NCBI GenBank assembly: GCA_024693545.1
Contig: JAILKT010000060.1
Coordinates: 1-32,722, forward strand
DNA: 32,722 bases
From: Lachnospiraceae bacterium
GTDB taxonomy: Bacteria > Bacillota > Clostridia > Lachnospirales > Lachnospiraceae
Direction: 5' to 3'
Shown piece by piece: positions 1 through 7,193 of the stretch; the first letter of the stretch is position 1; each line of letters starts with the position of its first letter. Made by a program: the position numbers and the translations under genes. Below the pieces are notes generated by a model that was not told the origin of the DNA, searched no databases, and saw only the letters and a list, made by a program, of their open reading frames with translations.

Positions 1-1
1 A

Positions 2-229
2 GAGCAGCTCGGTCACTCTTCTCTTTCTACCACATACGGATATATCTATAATCCGTTGACAGAAAAAGAGACGTACGATGCACTTACGCGGGCTTTAAGT
101 TCACATCATGGTTCAGAGGACACCGATCCGGACATTGCCGAGAACATCGTCAGATTTGACGAAAAAAGGACCCAAAACGGCCTGTCCCCAAATTGTCCCC
201 ATTTGTCCCCAAAATTTCGTGCGAAATGA
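2..229 (+). CDS. Tyrosine recombinase (integrase), C-terminal fragment
   Basis: This is the open 3' end of a gene that enters from the left edge and stops with TGA at 227-229. The first residues read EQLGHSSLSTTYGYIYNP, the LGHSS...TT...Y signature of the C-terminal catalytic box of phage-type tyrosine recombinases. It holds the conserved box-II histidine and the region of the nucleophilic tyrosine. About 55 residues of poorly conserved tail follow. The upstream core-binding and RxxR regions lie outside the window. It is the only plus-strand gene here and its 3' end points at the 3' end of tRNA-Gly 47 bases away, the usual layout of an integrative element inserted into a tRNA. The family call is firm; which tyrosine is catalytic, and whether the element is a prophage or a conjugative element, cannot be told. 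Confidence 0.82.
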   Translation, partial: EQLGHSSLSTTYGYIYNPLTEKETYDALTRALSSHHGSEDTDPDIAENIVRFDEKRTQNGLSPNCPHLSPKFRAK

Positions 230-230
230 A

Positions 231-264
231 AGAACGGAAACATTGAGTTTTCAACGTTTCCGCT
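231..264 (-). terminator. Terminator of tRNA-Gly
   Basis: Inverted arms at 235-245 and 252-262 (seven paired bases, one mismatch, three more) enclose a six-base loop. Read on the minus strand the hairpin is followed by TTCTTTCATTT. It lies 12 bases past the tRNA 3' end and just beyond the integrase stop, so it could serve both converging transcripts. Confidence 0.6.
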
Positions 265-276
265 CTTCTGAGGACG

Positions 277-348
277 AGCGCGAGACGGGGATCGAACCCG
301 CGATCTTCGCCTTGGCAAGGCGACGTACTACCACTGTACCACTCGCGC
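277..348 (-). tRNA. tRNA-Gly (anticodon GCC)
   Basis: The minus strand folds into a full cloverleaf: acceptor stem GCGCGAG with CTCGCGC, D stem GTAC/GTAC, anticodon stem TCGCC/GGCGA around loop TTGCCAA (anticodon GCC), and a T arm with TTCGATC. The discriminator base is T and the CCA end is not encoded. Total length is 72. The 3' end faces the integrase fragment, so this gene is the likely attachment site of the element on the left. Confidence 0.95.
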
Positions 349-388
349 ATTATTCAGTTTCACGCGCTTTCCTCAACACGCAAGTTCG

Positions 389-417
389 ATTATACAGTCC
401 GATTTTAAGATTGTCAA
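389..417 (-). promoter_or_regulatory. Consensus sigma-70 promoter of tRNA-Gly
   Basis: TTGACA (412-417) and TATAAT (389-394) are separated by exactly 17 bases on the minus strand. Both hexamers match the housekeeping consensus perfectly, as expected for a stable RNA gene. The start point would be near 382, giving a leader of about 34 bases before the tRNA. Confidence 0.88.
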
Positions 418-463
418 CAGCAAATTTATTTTTTTATACTCAAAAAACATAGGAGACCTTTAA

Positions 464-484
464 ATAACCGAGGATTCCCGCTTA
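464..484 (-). repeat. Short hairpin element after yjfB, copy 1
   Basis: A 21-base sequence begins ATAACCG on the plus strand and recurs at 4656-4676 with one difference (A/G). Both copies lie 5 to 13 bases past a minus-strand stop codon. On the RNA it folds as CGGG-AAUC-CUCG with flanking AA/UU; the base difference between copies turns a G-C into a G-U pair. It may be a weak terminator or a 3'-end processing hairpin. Confidence 0.5.
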
Positions 485-489
485 TACGC

Positions 490-711
490 CTAAACACTGA
501 CATCAATGTTCCCGCCTACGGAAGGATTTACCGATCGCTCCATCGACGATCTCATCATGTCGATCAGTGCCTGACCACCCTGCTCGGTAACATCAAGTGT
601 CTTCGCCAGCATTGACGTGGAAACCTGATTTTGTACCTTAACGGCACTCATAGCAACAGACATGTCTGCTATTGCATAAGGATCCATTGAACTGATATCG
701 ATTCCTGCCAT
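490..711 (-). CDS. YjfB-like putative motility protein
   Basis: A 73-residue acidic protein starts MAGIDISSMDP and contains VQNQVSTSMLAKTLDVTEQGG followed by ALIDMMRSSM. This is the pattern of the small YjfB family (putative motility proteins, Pfam YjfB_motility; biochemical function unknown). It has no signal peptide or membrane segment. The start is chosen because AAGGAGG sits five bases upstream of this ATG; an in-frame upstream ATG at 777 lacks a ribosome site. Immediately upstream, hairpin arms at 771-777 and 787-793 (ATATCAC/GTGATAT) lie in the leader. No convincing promoter sits directly in front: a TATAAT at 801-806 lacks a -35. Transcription therefore probably starts at 1158-1186 and passes through the GGA-rich tandem array. 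The neighbouring c-di-GMP and chemotaxis genes fit a motility context. Confidence 0.8.
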   Translation of the reverse strand: MAGIDISSMDPYAIADMSVAMSAVKVQNQVSTSMLAKTLDVTEQGGQALIDMMRSSMERSVNPSVGGNIDVSV

Positions 712-823
712 ATAAACCTCCTTACAAATCCCGCTGCGGGATGTTCTTTCCGTCCGTTCTTCTTCAGTAAATATCACATAACATAAGTGATATGTTTCTA
801 ATTATACTCTATATAAAGCGAAC

Positions 824-855
824 GGGCACCGGTTTCCACTTTCATTCCGATGCCC
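824..855 (-). promoter_or_regulatory. Stem-loop between tandem array and yjfB
   Basis: Arms 824-832 and 847-855 pair over nine bases on the minus strand (GGGCATCGG with CCGGTGCCC, one G-U), enclosing a 14-base A/G-rich loop that contains a GGA. It is followed by GTTCGCTTTATAT, a weak U-tract. It could be a leaky terminator ending a short RNA from the array, or a leader hairpin of yjfB. Confidence 0.5.
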
Positions 856-885
856 TCATCATATATCATTCATAAAGATTTATGT

Positions 886-1112
886 CTCCTTCGGACCGTA
901 CCTCCTTCTGTAATTATAGTTCCGGATTTCGATCAACTAAGATCAGTCACATATTTCCTTTGGACCGTACCTCCTTGTTCAGTTTTGTTCCGGTTAATTT
1001 CGGTCTTCTGACCTTAACTTAAGTATCCTTTGGAATGTACCTCCTTCGTAAGTATAGTTCCGTGGGTTGGTCGACTACGACCTACTTATGTTTTTGTTGG
1101 ACCGTACCTCCT
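886..1112 (-). repeat. Four tandem ~70-base GGA-rich units (possible structured RNA)
   Basis: The plus-strand core GGACCGTACCTCC recurs at 893-905, 962-974, 1032-1044 (two changes) and 1099-1111, at spacings of 69, 70 and 67 bases. On the minus strand each unit begins AAGGAGGTACGGTCC (AGGAGG in the first-transcribed unit); three of the four follow this with RAAGGA. After a variable stretch comes a short hairpin, then CGGAAC just before the next core. Three inter-unit hairpins differ in sequence but keep pairing: GATC/GATC, GGTC/GACC, GGTCG/CGACC. The array contains ten GGA triplets on the minus strand. AAGGAGG resembles a ribosome site, but no start codon follows at usable spacing in any unit. 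A perfect promoter lies 46 bases upstream at 1158-1186. I recognise no named RNA family. It may be a non-coding RNA or the long leader of yjfB. The rest of this 645-base gap (712-1356) holds only the promoter and two hairpins. Confidence 0.75.
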
Positions 1113-1157
1113 AAAAAGATTTTATATTTTATCTACCTTTTTGATTGGTATGATTGA

Positions 1158-1186
1158 ATTATACGCCCCGATTTCGAAATTGTCAA
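1158..1186 (-). promoter_or_regulatory. Consensus promoter driving the tandem array
   Basis: TTGACA (1181-1186) and TATAAT (1158-1163) with a 17-base spacer, both perfect matches, on the minus strand. The predicted start near 1151 puts the four-unit array within the first 265 bases of the transcript, with yjfB about 440 bases downstream. Only the tRNA-Gly promoter in this window is equally perfect. Confidence 0.85.
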
Positions 1187-1356
1187 CACCTTTTGTAAAA
1201 TATTTTGTAATTTACTATTTTCTTTTATCAAATCTTATCATTTGTTCAAACAATTCACTATTCTTGTACTTTGTTTTTGCACATTTCACACACATCAAAA
1301 TGTCTTTTTTGTCGCATCTCAGTGTTTTTACGGTGAATCCCACGTTCCTGTTTTTA

Positions 1357-4296
1357 TCAGTCATCCAAAATGATGTGCTGAACAAAGACCTGATCTCCGA
1401 AAACAACCCTCGACATCATATCCTTTACCTTCTTTACGGTGCCGTCCTTAGAAGTAAGCGTTATCTCAACTTCCTTTTCTTGTGCTGCGCCCGCGACAAG
1501 TTCTTCCGCTGCCTTATAGAAGCTTCCGTCCTCGCTGTCCTCAATGTAAGCTTTCTTTTTACCGTTGATCTCTTTTTTCAATTCATCGACATCATCAAAT
1601 CCAAACAGCCTGCAAACCGCTTCATTACAGTTCACAAGAAGATACGCATCATCCTTGCTGCTGTGATAGAACTGCATAACAGGACAGGGAATGGACGCAA
1701 ATGCGGCATCCATAAGAAGTCTCTGTCTTTCGTAACGTTTTTCCTGAATAGCAAGTCGCTTTTCCATAGCGACTCTCTCATCTATATCTTCAACAATAGC
1801 AGTCACATAGATCCTGCCGCTTATGATATGCGTAACGACAAAATCGGCAGAAGCCCACTTATATTCACCTGACGATGTCGTATGTCTGAACCTCATCGAC
1901 GCTTTCGTCCGCCCGTTCTCACGAGCTTCCTGGGCAAGCTCCATGATCCCTGCCATATCATCGGGGTGGAATGTGGAAAAAACATTGGGCATAACAACCT
2001 TATCATACTCTTCGGGTGTGTAGCCGTAAATTCCGGGCAGATAGTTGTTGTGATACAGAAGATGGATTTCCTCACCCGCAATTTCAAATTCCACTATTCC
2101 TGCAGGCACCTTATTCATTATATCGGATATCCTGTTTGTAAGCCTGATATTATTCTTAAGAAGCTGCATTCTCTCGGTGATATTGTCCACCATAATATAA
2201 AGCAAATACTTATCTCCGCTGGATTCAAGGCATCTGGCTCTGAAACATACATAAACATCCTCACCGCCGTCTCTTATGTAGAGAACCTCGCAGCTCTTTT
2301 CCTCACCTTCCTGTGCAGCCGAAATGAATGTGTTGATAAGCTTTTCCTTATCTTCAGGACTCATTCCGTCAACGATACTGAAATCGCCGTCATTAAAGGA
2401 TTCTCGATCTGCGCCTATCGCATCAAAGAATTTTTCATTGACACGCAGAGCCTCAACATCTCCTCTTTCAAATCCGACAATGGCTGCTCCTCCGACAAAA
2501 CTGTTAAATATGAGCGTGCTCTGTACGGAAGCGTTAAGGAAATCAACTGTTCCCTCGCTCGCATACGGATCCACTCCTGTTATCGGAAGTTCATGTACGC
2601 GGCCCGTAAGTATCTTTTCGTAATCGCTGACAGGCATGGGACGTGCAAAATAATAGCCTTGCATATAAATACAGCCAATGCTCTTGAGATACTCGGCCTG
2701 CTCCTTTGTTTCAACGCCTTCAGCCAGCACCGCAAGATTAAGCCTGTTGGACATCCTTATTACGGAGCTGAGAATACTTCCGCCTCTCTCAGCATTTTTA
2801 CCACCTTCGATAAATTTCATATCGAGTTTGAGCATATCAACCGTAACATCTTTAAGTGTATTCAGCGACGAATATCCGCTGCCGAAATCATCCATTTCAA
2901 CGCTGAAACCGGCATCGCGAAGTCTGCTGACCGTTTCGATCATCTGAAGCGGATTATCCATATATGCCGACTCGGTGATCTCGATCCTGAGAAGATCTGT
3001 CGGAAGATCATACTTACCGACAAGTTTCACAAAATGATCCACGAGCCTGAGACTCGCTATATCAGTCCTCGAAACGTTTATCGAGATCGGAACGACCTCA
3101 CGTCCCTCATCAAGCCACTTACGCTGGAGCTTGCATACCTCCTCCCAGACGAACTGATCCAGATGGGTGATAAAACCGTTTTTCTCAAATATCGGGACGA
3201 ATTTACCGGGCATTATGATTCCTTTGACGGGATGTTTCCATCTTACAAGCGCCTCGCCGCCATGAAGTCTGTTCGTATCATAGTTAAACTGAGGCTGTAT
3301 ATAGATTATGAACTGTCCCTCATCAAGTGCCGTATTCATCTCATTGACGATCTGCTGACTTTCAATGAGTTCCTGACGCATATCCTCACTGTAGTAAGCT
3401 ACCCGGCTCTCGTATTTACCCTTGATACTCTTAAGGGCAAGAAGCGCTCTGTCGCACATAAGACTGATGTCGAGTTCCCTGTTATCTACCGTATAAACAC
3501 CCATACGTCTCGTCACATCAAACTCGAATTTTGAATCGTTTATGGGACTTGTAAGAATATTTGCCACATTATGTCTGTTAAAATCCTCTACAGGCATACA
3601 GCCTACATAATGGTCTGCCTCCCAGCGTCCAAAAACGGTATTGTCGGCTTCAAAACCTTTAAACATCCTCGCCATTTCGGACAAGCAGCGGTCACCTTCG
3701 GAAATGCCATATACATCATTTATAACCTTGAATCCGTCGATATCGATCCTGAAGATCACAAACATAACCTTCGGGTTGTTATCGATGACTTCACGTGTTT
3801 TCTTACAAAACGAATTGCGGTTAAAAAGACCTGTTTTGGAATCATGAACCTGTTCCGATAAAAAACGTCTGAATACAGGAACTCTGTTGTCATCGCTGAC
3901 AAGCTTCTGCGAGCTGCGCGCGATTATATTACGTATCCTGTGTCTGATAAGCTGAATATTAAGCGGTTTGGTAAGAATGTCAGCTGCGCCGAGGTCGAAT
4001 GCACGTACCTGGTTTTCAATCTCATCGGCTGAAGTTACAACAACTACCGGTATCTCGCAAAGCTCAGAGTCTTCGATCATGGCCTGAAGGACAGAAAAGC
4101 CGTCAATAATGGGCATGATAAGATCGAGAAGTACAATTGCGATATCCTTGTTTTTACGAAGGAGATCCAGCGCTACTTCTCCGTTTTCAGCCATAAAAAT
4201 TTCAAAATCATCGTTAAACGCTTCACTTAAAAGTATTCTGTTTGTAAAAGCATCATCAACAATGAGCATCTTGAGTTTTTCAGTATTATTTTCCAT
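1357..4296 (-). CDS. Response regulator with degenerate GGDEF, EAL and PAS domains
   Basis: A 979-residue cytoplasmic signalling protein, probably a phosphorylation-controlled c-di-GMP phosphodiesterase. Residues 8-125 are a receiver domain with the acidic pair D14/D15, phospho-acceptor D58, T88 and K110. A GGDEF-type domain follows (about 150-300), but the signature is RWEAD (224-228), so cyclase activity is unlikely. The EAL domain (about 320-575) keeps EAL at 348-350, SINVSR, RIEITES, MDDFGSGYSS, LAEGVET and QGYYFARP, so hydrolysis is likely. The C-terminal ~380 residues contain about three PAS-like segments; the middle one (HPDDM, GEYKW) is clearest. There is no membrane segment. AAGAGG lies seven bases before the ATG, and the gene has its own promoter at 4337-4365. 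No clear terminator is seen after the stop. Having PAS domains after EAL is less common than the reverse order. Confidence 0.92.
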   Translation of the reverse strand: MENNTEKLKMLIVDDAFTNRILLSEAFNDDFEIFMAENGEVALDLLRKNKDIAIVLLDLIMPIIDGFSVLQAMIEDSELCEIPVVVVTSADEIENQVRAFDLGAADILTKPLNIQLIRHRIRNIIARSSQKLVSDDNRVPVFRRFLSEQVHDSKTGLFNRNSFCKKTREVIDNNPKVMFVIFRIDIDGFKVINDVYGISEGDRCLSEMARMFKGFEADNTVFGRWEADHYVGCMPVEDFNRHNVANILTSPINDSKFEFDVTRRMGVYTVDNRELDISLMCDRALLALKSIKGKYESRVAYYSEDMRQELIESQQIVNEMNTALDEGQFIIYIQPQFNYDTNRLHGGEALVRWKHPVKGIIMPGKFVPIFEKNGFITHLDQFVWEEVCKLQRKWLDEGREVVPISINVSRTDIASLRLVDHFVKLVGKYDLPTDLLRIEITESAYMDNPLQMIETVSRLRDAGFSVEMDDFGSGYSSLNTLKDVTVDMLKLDMKFIEGGKNAERGGSILSSVIRMSNRLNLAVLAEGVETKEQAEYLKSIGCIYMQGYYFARPMPVSDYEKILTGRVHELPITGVDPYASEGTVDFLNASVQSTLIFNSFVGGAAIVGFERGDVEALRVNEKFFDAIGADRESFNDGDFSIVDGMSPEDKEKLINTFISAAQEGEEKSCEVLYIRDGGEDVYVCFRARCLESSGDKYLLYIMVDNITERMQLLKNNIRLTNRISDIMNKVPAGIVEFEIAGEEIHLLYHNNYLPGIYGYTPEEYDKVVMPNVFSTFHPDDMAGIMELAQEARENGRTKASMRFRHTTSSGEYKWASADFVVTHIISGRIYVTAIVEDIDERVAMEKRLAIQEKRYERQRLLMDAAFASIPCPVMQFYHSSKDDAYLLVNCNEAVCRLFGFDDVDELKKEINGKKKAYIEDSEDGSFYKAAEELVAGAAQEKEVEITLTSKDGTVKKVKDMMSRVVFGDQVFVQHIILDD

Positions 4297-4336
4297 TCAA
4301 TACCTCTTGCTTAATAAATTCATAAATGCTTGTTTT

Positions 4337-4365
4337 AGTATAATGCTTTTTATTGACTTTTGCAA
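4337..4365 (-). promoter_or_regulatory. Promoter of the REC-GGDEF-EAL gene
   Basis: TTGCAA (4360-4365), 17-base spacer, TATACT (4337-4342) on the minus strand, about 40 bases before the start codon. This and the terminator at 4551-4590 are the only signals seen in the 393-base gap 4297-4689, apart from the short hairpin repeat at 4656-4676. Confidence 0.75.
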
Positions 4366-4550
4366 CACATTTTATAAGTTTCTTTTTATTGTTGTTAATT
4401 TTATTTATTTCAAAACGCGCTATTTTTGTTTTTGTAGATTTTGTGACTATGTTTTCCTTTTCGTGTTCTCTTGAAGTTTAAGTCTCGCCTTCGAGCCCCG
4501 GCACGTGATCAGATATAGCACAAGCCGACATCTTACAAACCGAAGCTACG

Positions 4551-4590
4551 CAAAACGGGACCGACGCACAGCTGCGGCAGTCCCGTTCCG
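4551..4590 (-). terminator. Terminator downstream of the clostripain gene
   Basis: Perfect eight-base arms AACGGGAC (4554-4561) and GTCCCGTT (4580-4587), with a nested CGC/GCG pairing in the loop. On the minus strand the stem runs into GTTTTGCG. It lies about 100 bases after the clostripain stop. Confidence 0.65.
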
Positions 4591-4655
4591 ATATATATGA
4601 TCATATTATACACTATTCATTATAAGAGCTTTACAGTCGCGTGCCCGTCAACTGA

Positions 4656-4676
4656 ATAACCGGGGATTCCCGCTTA
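4656..4676 (-). repeat. Short hairpin element after clostripain gene, copy 2
   Basis: Second copy of the 21-base element seen at 464-484, one base different, 13 bases past the stop codon of the clostripain gene. It keeps the four-base CGGG/CCCG stem with an AAUC loop on the RNA. Confidence 0.5.
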
Positions 4677-4689
4677 AAGCCCCAAGATA

Positions 4690-6966
4690 TCATGCCGGAT
4701 CGTCTATATAATCATAATCCTCATAATCCTCATGGTCTTCATAGTCATCATAGTCATCATAATCGTCATAATCTTCATAGTCGTCATATTCAGAGGGATC
4801 ATATAAACCATAATCATCCTCTACATAAGTGATCTCACCGTTTTCGTCAATATTGAATACCGCATAATCACTCATATAGAAATCTCCGTATACATCGTCA
4901 ATAAAGAACGCATAGTAATAGTCGCCTACATAAAGATACGAATATGTGAGGTCATCGCCCTCTTCCCATTCATATTCATCGCCTTCAAATGTATCCCCGT
5001 CTGCGGTGTAATAAACAGGACAAATAACATCACCGTCTTCAAGCTTTCTCACCTGTCTTGCGGCCATACCGTTTTCATCTATACCATCCCATGTGCCTTC
5101 AACATGAATTTCGGAACCTTCCTGACAAAATCTCAGGTTCGTGCGATTTCCGTTGAGATTAACCGGTGAGGTGTATATTGCACCTGTTCCTTCTTCATTA
5201 TAATCTACAAAATATGTAGCGATCAGCTGTTCATCGGGAAGCGAGAACCAATAGCCGTCAAAACCGTCTTCAAACTCACCGGTTTCCCAATCGCCGTAAA
5301 CTTCGGCAGTTTCGCCGAGTTCAACGAAGGTTTCATCATCTATATTATAGGCAATATATCCTTCAACGCTTACAGCCCAGTTTCGGCCATCCTCATCAAG
5401 CACGAAACCGAAGATACCGTTCTCATCAACATACGGCTCTTCGTCAAACGTTATCAGGGTACTCTCATATTCACCGTCAGCATCTACATAATCAAAGTAA
5501 TCATCTTCAAAATAATCATATGAGCAGTCTTCATTGCTCCAATCGCCGTCTTCGGTGAAGAAAACCTCATTAGTGTATCCGTTATCGGTGTATCCCGAAG
5601 CTACCATATCGGCGATCGACATATAGTAGGGACTGATCGTAATACCCGAATATACCTTAAGCTCGTTCGAGCCCTGTATCTGAAGCGGATAATATACAGA
5701 AAGACCCGAAGCGTTTTTGTGATTGGAACCGTTCTTATTATAGGCGATACAATTCTTAAGAGCAGTAAGCACGTTGCCCGGTTCCGCATATTCAGCGCAG
5801 GCATCGACTATTCCGCCGATATCAACCATATTGGTGTAACCCTCGCTCTTGTTATTGCCGCCGAAATTCTCTGCCCGTTCAATCTTTCTGACGATCTCGC
5901 CGAGGTAATCGGAATTCTGGCATGCATTGTAAAGCCTTAATGCATAATCGTTAAACTCCACAAGGAAATCATCGAATTTCGAAAGGTCAACGATTGTCAT
6001 CGTGCACTCATTTTCCTGTTCGCACTCTTTGCACTCGTCATAGAAACTGTCAGCCAAAACCTTACCGAGTTCGGCTCCGTTTGCATCGGGATTTGAGGCA
6101 AGGAAATCGGAAATTGCCGTATAATCCCACCCCGAACCGGGTTCTGTCTCTTGAGAGCCGTACATGTAACGCGCATATGTTGTGAGAATATTGGCAACCT
6201 CAGCCGTTCCCATCAGGCAGCAGTCAAATCCAATAAACTCGAATTTATCCGTCATCTCGGCATATACCGAAGCAAGTGCCTCATTTATCTCATGAAGGTA
6301 AAGCGTGTCGTTCTCAAAAAGCTCGTCAACGCAAACACCCGTTATGCTTCCTCCGCCATGGTCCCAGAATACAAGTCCCATCTTCTCGGATGCATAATTT
6401 GAAACACCCCACTTAAGGAATCCTTCAAGTGTAGATGCCTCACCCATGTTTGTGAGTTCGTTGGAATCCACAAGTTCTATTTCTCCGTTTTGAACAACAT
6501 AGCGTTCCGCTTTTCCCTGCGTAAACATTTCGTTGTACCATTCACTCGTTCCACCGGTCTGAATAACAAAGCGAAGATTGTCTCCTCCCTTCGATTCAAG
6601 CATCTGCGCAACATCACTTGTTGCAGATCCCTGGCCGCTCTCAAGATCAGTACCGCATAAGTAAACGAATATAGTCCATACTCCGTCATCACCCATCACA
6701 GTCCGACTTCCGCCGGCACGTGTAATACTGAGTTTTCCGTCAGAGCCGCTGACCTTCATCGAGAATCCGGTATTCTTCTTCTCGGGCTGTGACTGCTGAT
6801 CGTCTTCTCCGTCAACTTCGGGTGCGGATGTCGCCTCGTTTTTCTTTTCGTCTTTTACTGTACTTTCGGGTGCAGAAGTCGTCTGCCCGGCAGGTTCGTC
6901 ACTCGAAGAACATGCTGTCAGAACCATGGCCAAAACAAGTAACAGACTAATTAGTGTTTTTTTCAT
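4690..6966 (-). CDS. Clostripain-family (C11) cysteine protease lipoprotein
   Basis: A 758-residue secreted lipoprotein with a peptidase family C11 domain. The N-terminus MKKTLISLLLVLAMVLTAC is a lipoprotein signal peptide with lipobox LTAC (C19), followed by a Ser/Glu-rich linker to about residue 70. The catalytic domain begins WTIFVYLCGTDLES and carries the histidine in WDHGGG (H203) and the cysteine in GFDCCLMG (probably C250, by the FDxCLM pattern). After it come acidic beta-rich segments and a low-complexity tail of Asp, Glu and Tyr (DDYEDYDDYDDYDDYED). The start is the second ATG, with AGGGGG four bases upstream; the longer ATG at 6987 has no ribosome site. It is probably anchored on the outer face of the membrane and cleaves proteins after basic residues, as clostripains do. 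The substrate is unknown. It is a single-gene unit between its own promoter (7031-7059) and terminator (4551-4590). Confidence 0.88.
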   Translation of the reverse strand: MKKTLISLLLVLAMVLTACSSSDEPAGQTTSAPESTVKDEKKNEATSAPEVDGEDDQQSQPEKKNTGFSMKVSGSDGKLSITRAGGSRTVMGDDGVWTIFVYLCGTDLESGQGSATSDVAQMLESKGGDNLRFVIQTGGTSEWYNEMFTQGKAERYVVQNGEIELVDSNELTNMGEASTLEGFLKWGVSNYASEKMGLVFWDHGGGSITGVCVDELFENDTLYLHEINEALASVYAEMTDKFEFIGFDCCLMGTAEVANILTTYARYMYGSQETEPGSGWDYTAISDFLASNPDANGAELGKVLADSFYDECKECEQENECTMTIVDLSKFDDFLVEFNDYALRLYNACQNSDYLGEIVRKIERAENFGGNNKSEGYTNMVDIGGIVDACAEYAEPGNVLTALKNCIAYNKNGSNHKNASGLSVYYPLQIQGSNELKVYSGITISPYYMSIADMVASGYTDNGYTNEVFFTEDGDWSNEDCSYDYFEDDYFDYVDADGEYESTLITFDEEPYVDENGIFGFVLDEDGRNWAVSVEGYIAYNIDDETFVELGETAEVYGDWETGEFEDGFDGYWFSLPDEQLIATYFVDYNEEGTGAIYTSPVNLNGNRTNLRFCQEGSEIHVEGTWDGIDENGMAARQVRKLEDGDVICPVYYTADGDTFEGDEYEWEEGDDLTYSYLYVGDYYYAFFIDDVYGDFYMSDYAVFNIDENGEITYVEDDYGLYDPSEYDDYEDYDDYDDYDDYEDHEDYEDYDYIDDPA

Positions 6967-7030
6967 ATTACCCCCTTGTATCAACATGACAAAAAATATG
7001 TCGTGTTTTGCATCAATCGGTACGATAACA

Positions 7031-7059
7031 ACAATACCACGTTAAGTACCTGTCTGCAA
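7031..7059 (-). promoter_or_regulatory. Promoter of the clostripain gene
   Basis: TTGCAG (7054-7059), 17-base spacer, TATTGT (7031-7036) on the minus strand. It lies 65 bases before the start codon and after the hairpin at 7106-7146. Confidence 0.6.
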
Positions 7060-7105
7060 ATCTCATTCTATGAACATTTTGTGTTTTTTTCAGATCCTTA
7101 CTTAC

Positions 7106-7146
7106 ACAAATCCCCTCAGTCATAAAGGACTGAGGGGTAAATTTGT
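7106..7146 (-). terminator. Strong hairpin after the small lipoprotein gene
   Basis: Arms CCCCTCAGTC (7112-7121) and GACTGAGGGG (7128-7137) pair perfectly, and outer ACAAAT (7106-7111) pairs with ATTTGT (7141-7146) across a three-base bulge. It sits about 50 bases past the lipoprotein stop. There is no long U-tract beyond the U-rich outer arm, so it may also act as a 3' stabiliser. Confidence 0.65.
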
Positions 7147-7193
7147 CATAGCCGCGCTTTTTATGCCGGTCATTTTAAATGATCAAAAGCCGA

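Noticed and set aside
886-1112. CRISPR array
   Set aside because: Repeat cores vary, the spacers share conserved hairpins and CGGAAC blocks, there are only four units of about 70 bases, and no cas genes are nearby.
886-1112. Ribosome sites of four tiny leader peptides on the minus strand
   Set aside because: None of the AAGGAGG motifs has ATG, GTG or TTG 5-10 bases downstream.
1882-3534. A 550-codon open frame on the plus strand opposite the REC-GGDEF-EAL gene
   Set aside because: The minus frame has complete, ordered domain motifs. The antisense product has no recognisable domain and no ribosome site; it is a codon-bias shadow. The plus-strand frames at 1030-1872, 8123-8899, 19354-20202 and 28800-29462 are rejected for the same reason.
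7106-7146. Riboswitch or attenuator for the clostripain gene
   Set aside because: The hairpin lies upstream of that gene's likely promoter and directly after the lipoprotein stop, so it fits a 3'-end hairpin better.
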